Below are positions 61,101-64,000 of a DNA stretch of 64,000 nucleotides, in pieces; position 1 is the first letter of the stretch; each line of letters starts with the position of its first letter. Location: contig NC_135556.1 of assembly GCF_964340395.1 (NCBI RefSeq), positions 3,343,501 to 3,407,500 of the forward strand. The letters run 5' to 3'. A program made the translations under genes and the position numbers. This DNA is from Glandiceps talaboti. Lineage: Eukaryota; Hemichordata; Enteropneusta; Spengelidae. Under the pieces are notes generated by a model. The model searched no databases, was not told the origin of the DNA, and saw only the letters and a list, made by a program, of their open reading frames with translations.

Positions 61101-61770
61101 TGACTGGCCTTCACAACACGATTCAATTCAATATTACAATTATCATGTGTACTTTATGAGTTACACATGTATTATCCTATATCCTGTATGTATAATTATC
61201 CTATAAATATATGATAACATGAATTAATTGATACTCATTCAAGACTGATTGACTGTGGATGCTACCTCCTGTATTAAAAGTATCAATATCGGACATTCTA
61301 TATTTCTGTTTTATAAGAACAAAGAAACCATCAACAGTGCATCTGGTGTGTCTACTCATCATGAAATTCAATTGACCAAAAATCACTATCCCATTTTAGA
61401 CCATTAATTTGCAGGTTTTTTGCATAAAGTTTAGACAAAATGCATTTTCCTTAGGGGCAACATTTTGGGGCAATTAATGGGTCAATTAATCAATTAATCA
61501 CAATTTGGCAAAGGACAAAGCATAAAAACTGATAGTTCCCTTCCTGCTGGTGATGTTAATAGAGGTCACATCAACTTGAGGTCAAAGATTAATCAAAATC
61601 AATAATCTAAGTATACCTTTCAGTAATTAGTCTTCTATTGATACGATATGTTGTAATATGTTGTTTTTTCCATTTATGTCACATTGTCCACTGTAACAGT
61701 TAATTATTTACATGGAGACATTTGAATCAACTTAATTTCTAATTACCTTTTTCAGTTTGAGTTCTGTCAT
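38977..61770 (-). CDS. Kinesin-II motor gene, KIF3B-like, atypical and incomplete
   Basis: Ten candidate exons on the minus strand, listed separately, join in phase to about 439 codons. Order and sequence follow KIF3B: the start [70 protein letters not shown] and the neck [20 protein letters not shown]3B works with KIF3A and KAP as the heterotrimeric plus-end motor of cilia and vesicles. Several features are abnormal. The P-loop reads GQIGTGKM instead of GQTGTGKT. Switch I reads NEHRSHSHA instead of NEHSSRSHA. The TFDxV segment and the switch II DLAGSE segment were not found. The late-motor exon is duplicated around a kinase-like exon. Coiled-coil stalk and tail exons were not found below 38977. 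It could be a decaying paralogue or a motor that has lost ATPase activity. Confidence 0.85.
39159..41310. other. Kinesin intron, left part, nothing recognised
   Basis: This part of the intron between exons 7b and 8 has no recognisable coding or mobile element. There is a short poly-G run at 41176-41189. Confidence 0.4.
41400..42660. repeat. Diverged tandem repeat of about 350-400 bp in kinesin intron
   Basis: Three to four imperfect units in direct orientation. Each has, in order, AAAATATGCCAATAA, AACTAAAAGCTACAT, ATATTTTCAGGAC, TGTGCTTTGGTAT, GAGATATAGCCTAATT and TTCTTGGGATGTTTACC. Unit starts fall at about 41490, 41830, 42205 and 42525. The last unit is truncated and runs into a CAGACA-rich simple tract near 42715. 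Confidence 0.75.
42864..43358 (-). repeat. Kinesin exon duplication, unit b
   Basis: A segment of about 495 bp with high identity to 44658-45152, covering exon 7b plus about 130-145 bp of intron on each side. The match starts at GATTAAGAGAC and ends at TTGGACTAAAAAACTAA. Intron and exon are about equally conserved, which indicates a fairly recent duplication. Confidence 0.85.
42995..43215 (-). CDS. Kinesin exon 7b: late motor, downstream copy
   Basis: The acceptor is TTAATTTTCAG and the donor AG|GTATGTGA; phase 0 in, phase 2 out, 73 codons like 7a. It reads [20 protein letters not shown] and [20 protein letters not shown] and ends TTL. It keeps the family-typical YRDSKLT, but has [10 protein letters not shown] where the family has SALVDGKSTH. 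Since 7a and 7b have identical phases, either could splice between exons 6 and 8. Confidence 0.9.
43494..43511. repeat. Poly-C tract
   Basis: An uninterrupted run of about 18 C. Such runs are common sequencing-length errors, so the exact length is unreliable. Confidence 0.9.
43643..43727 (-). CDS. KSR/RAF-like kinase exon between the kinesin duplicates
   Basis: An 85-bp segment with acceptor GTTTTTTTTACAG and donor GTGGGTGT, phase 2 in and phase 0 out. It encodes [20 protein letters not shown] and then QLLPFKQE. This matches the beta2-beta3 start of the kinase domain in KSR and RAF proteins (GxWHGxVAxxLLxxD…FxxE), not any part of a kinesin. At the position of the beta3 lysine (arginine in vertebrate KSR) there is glutamate. 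Its phases fit exon 7a before it and 7b after it, so a reading frame could pass through all three. It may be a transposed exon fragment. No other kinase exon is seen in the window. Confidence 0.5.
44095..44450. repeat. Dispersed non-coding repeat in kinesin intron
   Basis: It contains CCAATGGTGTTGTAGCACAA, GAATGTCTATCCAGTTGCCT and GGCTCTTGCTATGGGTGTGG in the same order as 8649-8960. The last core then repeats as GGCTTTTGCTATATATGGGC. It lies between the two kinesin exon-duplication units. Confidence 0.6.
44658..45152 (-). repeat. Kinesin exon duplication, unit a
   Basis: The partner of 42864-43358. It contains exon 7a and the same flanking intron sequence. The two units lie about 1.8 kb apart in direct orientation, with the kinase-like exon between them. 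Confidence 0.85.
44789..45009 (-). CDS. Kinesin exon 7a: late motor, upstream copy
   Basis: The acceptor is TTAATTTTCAG and the donor AG|GTATGTGA; phase 0 in, phase 2 out. The 73 codons run from [20 protein letters not shown] through [20 protein letters not shown] to [12 protein letters not shown]. It lies in a duplicated segment of about 495 bp (44658-45152) whose partner is 42864-43358. Eight residues differ from 7b, all in the first half. The family-typical YRDSKLT is YLDSKLT here. Confidence 0.9.
45549..45615 (-). CDS. Kinesin exon 6: switch I
   Basis: The acceptor is CATTTTTTTCAG and the donor GTAAGTAC; phase 2 in, phase 0 out. It encodes [20 protein letters not shown] and then RE. The switch I motif NxxSSRSH is changed to NEHRSHSH, losing the serine and arginine that contact nucleotide. 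The next exon found skips about 30 residues of the family, including DLAGSE. Confidence 0.9.
46148..46196. repeat. (GT)n microsatellite
   Basis: A pure GT dinucleotide tract of about 48 bp, inside the left part of the TIR-bounded composite. Confidence 0.95.
46422..47560. repeat. 33-bp minisatellite, about 24 units plus diverged flank
   Basis: The unit is ATAGGAATCCTATTGGATTT followed by GTATGGAATTCCC. Variants replace GGAATTCCCAT with GGATTTCCTGT or GGAATTCTCAT. The main array ends near 47215. A 225-bp block with TTTAGGATTTAGGATCC is then duplicated (starts about 47217 and 47442). The unit is 11 codons long, so 268-codon frames stay open on both strands. They are not genes. Confidence 0.95.
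48378..48457 (-). CDS. Kinesin exon 5: helix before switch I
   Basis: The acceptor is ATTTATTTACAG and the donor GTAAGCAA; phase 0 in, phase 2 out. It encodes [20 protein letters not shown] followed by NQNRAVG. Both borders are canonical. The exon continues exon 4 exactly as in KIF3B (GVYV-DL.SF.TKS). Confidence 0.95.
48922..49130 (-). CDS. Kinesin exon 4: alpha2 to alpha3 region
   Basis: The acceptor is TCATGTTTCAG and the donor GTGAGTAAT; phase 1 in, phase 0 out. The 69 codons include [40 protein letters not shown] and [14 protein letters not shown]. This is the best conserved part of the gene and the main reason for choosing KIF3B/KIF3C over other kinesins. Confidence 0.95.
49845..49969 (-). 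CDS. Kinesin exon 3: P-loop exon
   Basis: The acceptor is GAATTTTTCAG and the donor G|GTAAGTTA; phase 2 in, phase 1 out. It encodes [20 protein letters not shown], then [16 protein letters not shown]. The nucleotide-binding P-loop normally reads GQTGTGKT. Here T to I and, more seriously, the Mg-ligand T after GK to M are changed. The preceding FTFDAVY-type segment expected between exons 2 and 3 is missing, although the two exons join in phase. Confidence 0.9.
50155..50301 (+). pseudogene. Possible DDE transposase relic in kinesin intron 2
   Basis: The plus-strand frame contains [20 protein letters not shown] and then IL. The order KF…V…P..P..G..HDA.(M/I)L resembles the region around the second catalytic Asp in Harbinger-type/DDE_Tnp_4 transposases. 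Only about 40 residues are suggestive and stop codons follow. The call is tentative. Confidence 0.25.
51387..51490 (-). CDS. Kinesin exon 2: first beta strand of the motor
   Basis: The acceptor is TTGTTTTTCAG and the donor G|GTAAAAAA. It encodes [20 protein letters not shown] and a further 14 residues ending NIGKPL, entering in phase 0 and leaving in phase 2. VVVRSRPMN corresponds to the conserved VVVRCRPMN at the start of the kinesin-II motor. It is separated from exon 1 by a 10.3-kb intron that holds the 39-bp minisatellite. Confidence 0.85.
51800..55250. other. Kinesin intron 1, unique part
   Basis: No recognisable exon. A minus-strand frame at 53918-54259 (113 codons) matches nothing I know. 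A poly-G run lies at about 53153-53169. At 53342-53527 the ends CTGTTCACACTAGGAC and GTAGGTGTGAACGC form a short inverted pair (GTTCACAC), possibly a small MITE of about 186 bp. Confidence 0.4.
55275..60335. repeat. 39-bp minisatellite with higher-order repeat, about 5.06 kb
   Basis: The basic unit is AACTTGGGAACCAATGTCTA followed by CTATCAAGGTTAATGTAGT (39 bp). It alternates with variants (CACAGTTGATG, CAAGGTTGGTG, ATATCTACTACCAAGGTTGA). A marker variant with ATGTACTACACTGTATCAC occurs at 55515, 55832, 56226, 57049, 57366, 57722, 58116, 58939, 59256 and 59650. The spacings are 317, 394, 823, then 317, 356, 394, 823, then 317, 394. The higher-order period is therefore 1,534 bp, with one 356-bp insertion. 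The unit is 13 codons long, so the long frames on both strands are artefacts. It fills half of kinesin intron 1. Confidence 0.95.
60336..60800. repeat. Dispersed repeat nested in another repeat
   Basis: At 60422-60610 the familiar block (CGCCAATAGCGTTATAGCAC, GGCTATTGCTATAGGTGTGG, CATATTTGCATACA) interrupts sequence that contains variants of GTGGGTCAGGTCCAAAAATT on both sides. A perfect 16-bp palindrome, GTCCCGGGCCCGGGAC, lies at 60772-60787. Confidence 0.45.
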
Positions 61771-61793
61771 TTCTATCCATTCTGGATGTACTA
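61747..61793 (-). CDS. Kinesin exon 1 (start codon at 61770)
   Basis: The reverse complement is preceded by the acceptor TTTCTTTACAG and followed by the donor GTAATTAG. In the frame that joins exon 2 in phase 0 the codons from 61770 give MTELKLKK. The next exon begins [12 protein letters not shown], so the joined start has the length and spacing of the KIF3B N-terminus. The 23 bases upstream of the ATG are 5'UTR, and a further non-coding 5' exon must lie upstream. A donor-like CGTCAAG|GTACTTATAG at 63766 is one weak candidate. A second ATG in the exon (in GAATGGATAG) is out of frame with exon 2. Confidence 0.65.
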
Positions 61794-61799
61794 CTGTAA

Positions 61800-63060
61800 A
61801 GAAATGGAACATTCAACATTATATACATGATAACACTTATAAATCATAATAACCATACGTTTGTGTGTCACTCAAATTATCTATGACCACAGGAAATTCA
61901 GTTAGGTGGCAATATTTTTCTGGCTACCTCTTCACAAATTTCAGGAAGTTTCTTAAAAAAGAACACCAATGGCATTGTATCACAACTTAATTTTTTAACC
62001 AAAAACCACATTTTTTTGCCAAAATCACACACAATCACCAAATATGGGGTCCTATGTTTTTTTTTACTTTAAGGAGGCTCACTATTAATTACCAAATAAC
62101 ACTACAGGTTCTCCCAAAATTGTACAGGTGTAATCAAAGACTTGAAAAATCAAAACATGACAAAAATATTCAGTGTCCCACACTAATTTTGGAGTAGAAC
62201 GCCCTCTAGTGACAGTATTTTTATGTATTCCATGCATACGATTTGCATACCTATCGAAATGAGTTTGTAGGCAATTTTAAATGTACTAAATTTCAAAACA
62301 TAGTATTTCAGCACATGATGTGAATATGTATTAATACATTAATATAAAGCCGTAATAATGTTGTTAATAAAGAAGTGGAAATAAATGAAAGCAAGATATT
62401 TCAACTTTATGATTTTGCTAGCTGCAATAATTTTAATTCTGTTTTTATCTACAATACTTTTCCATTTTTTTAGATAGCCGTTTGCATAAATCCGTTCAGG
62501 TTTTATGATCAAACATGTTTGAAAATAGCCACATTCAAACAAGTAACATCAACAAAAAACAGAGATAAGTACCATCTATTCACAATGGGTGGGCGCAACC
62601 ATGCAGACTCATATTGTAAACAGTGAGCAGGAAATTCAAACAACCCGACTCATAGTACACGTATGAAAATGTAATTAGTTTATAGCAAACTTGACTGCCT
62701 TGAATACTCATTCAAATGTAATTCATCATTTATACAGAAAAAAATACATGATGTTGTAGTACTGTCCTAGAACTTTTAAGTTTCATCACATGAAATGATC
62801 GAAACTTAAAAGACACAAAATGTTTAACAAGTTGTACCATAAAATATTTCGGCTGACAAAAGTCAATGTTGACGACATACACGTTAGAGGGAACAACGCT
62901 ATGAGATCGAGATAGCATTCCTTATAATTATATGCAAAACCATATGTGGAAAATAGGGAACACACTTTGAAATTTCGAAAATTCGATGGGCGAGCGATAT
63001 AAAAAGTAGTTTGAAGCCATCACTGGGTTGCTACAATGTTGTATTGACTATGTTGAGTGG
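61800..63060. other. Upstream of kinesin exon 1, nothing recognised
   Basis: AT-rich sequence with no coding family. A remnant of the dispersed repeat (CACCAATGGCATTGTATCAC) lies at about 61963-61985. Confidence 0.4.
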
Positions 63061-63088
63061 ACGTTAGTCAATCTCTTGCCGAGTATCT

Positions 63089-63166
63089 GCTAGACCTCGG
63101 ATGTTCTTCCGATACAATACGACACATGCACGACGTACGACCGAACATTGCTATCGAGGATGGAAC
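63089..63166. repeat. 81-bp hairpin element, truncated copy 3
   Basis: It starts GCTAGACCTCGGATGTTCTT like the copies at 17593 and 22838 and has a small insertion (CATGCACGACGTA). It loses its right arm after GAGGATGGAAC, where it joins TGCGAACTTTGTTCGCTTAT. A version of that joining sequence also lies about 380 bp beyond the other two copies. Confidence 0.6.
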
Positions 63167-63499
63167 TGCGAACTTTGTTCGCTTATACTTATAGTATCGA
63201 AAGAAAGCTCGAACGTCTACCGTAGCAGCAAGAATATTTCTTGCCAGAGTTTACATCAATCCTACGTGAAAAAGCGAACAGCTTATTTGTCTGCGGCCTG
63301 GCTTTCAGTCGGAACTGTTCATGAATTAAACCCCACCCTCCTCGGGCATTCGCGACATACATCATGTACATTGTGTATGTTGTGTTGTCAACACCGTCGC
63401 TTACACAACAGATTGATTCTTATGCACTTGACCTCAGACCACTATAGTGGTATAGACTTGACACACGGCTTATTATGGTCAACAAGATAGTTTAGGCTA

Positions 63500-63595
63500 C
63501 ACGTTCAACGTGTACGCGAACGCGCAACTCACTCACGTTCACGTTCGCGTACCAGCTGTGACCTAATTTTGCTTCGGTTCGCCGTTTACGTATAT
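63500..63595. promoter_or_regulatory. CpG-rich stretch with hairpin
   Basis: GTACGCGAACG at 63512-63522 pairs perfectly with CGTTCGCGTAC at 63542-63552. CpG is locally dense compared with the surrounding sequence. It lies about 1.7 kb upstream of kinesin exon 1 and could mark a promoter area. I see no TATA box or other defined element. Confidence 0.2.
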
Positions 63596-64000
63596 TATAC
63601 TAGATTACATGGTTAGCCTAAGTATTACATTAATGTTTTGGTTATATGACATAAACAGCGCAATGACAATAACCGTATGGTTCGACATTATGACAAGACA
63701 GATATATTTACTTCAATAATCTTGTATGTTCACAATGAAATCACCCTGTAGTATACTATAAGTACCTTGACGATTGTAGCGACAGTCATCATCATACATC
63801 GTGATTTCTGTGCAAAATCAGTTACGTAAAGGCAGCCACAGATTCACAGATTTAAATATTTTATCAAGGAAAACAAAATTACTGAGGTGTATAATATGTT
63901 GTGAAGGGTCAACCTTGCTAAAAAAAATTATTATATTAGTGATGATTTTACCAAAAAAAATTAAAAGAAATTTCACCTTGTTTACTTACGTGTAAACAGC

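Overview
The window is a piece of an animal genome, most likely a marine invertebrate; I cannot name the phylum from sequence alone. It is AT-rich, genes are split by long introns with canonical gt/ag borders, and most of the length is repeats: a DIRS-type tyrosine-recombinase retrotransposon, LINE fragments, tRNA-derived SINEs, TIR-bounded non-autonomous elements, MITEs, minisatellites and (AC)n tracts. There is no operon, Shine-Dalgarno or prokaryotic gene packing.

Layout. 1-5.8 kb: non-coding, with a pair of tandem hairpin elements near 4.1-4.3 kb. 5.86-12.95 kb: a possible ubiquitin-hydrolase-like fragment, then a broken DIRS-type element whose 3' part, with SINE and flanks, is present twice in a near-perfect 3,098-bp tandem duplication. 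12.5-32.3 kb: three copies of a 3.7-5.0 kb non-coding unit bounded by about 150-bp imperfect terminal inverted repeats. Each copy carries a 58-bp minisatellite and an (AC)n tract and has a SINE just outside its left end. One copy is split by a 626-bp MITE whose empty site is preserved in the other two. 23.3-25.6 and 32.3-35.3 kb: decayed LINE copies (endonuclease and reverse transcriptase). 35.3-38.9 kb: repeats only.

38.98-61.79 kb, minus strand: the one clear cellular gene, a kinesin-II heavy chain most like KIF3B. Ten candidate exons with matching splice phases can be placed, from a start codon at 61770 to a neck/early stalk exon ending at 38977. The motor looks abnormal. The P-loop and switch I motifs are altered. 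The segments that should carry the TFDxV region and the switch II DLAGSE motif could not be found. The late-motor exon is duplicated. Between its two copies lies an exon resembling the start of a KSR/RAF protein-kinase domain, and its phases fit both neighbours. The coiled-coil stalk and tail were not found further downstream in the window.

Two introns of this gene hold large minisatellites. Intron 1 has about 5 kb of a 39-bp unit with a clear higher-order period of 1,534 bp. The intron between 45.6 and 48.4 kb has a 33-bp unit nested inside a TIR-bounded element. Both unit lengths are multiples of three, so they give long but meaningless open frames on both strands. The strongest leads are the altered kinesin with its duplicated and foreign exons, the MITE with an empty-site control, and the TIR element family.
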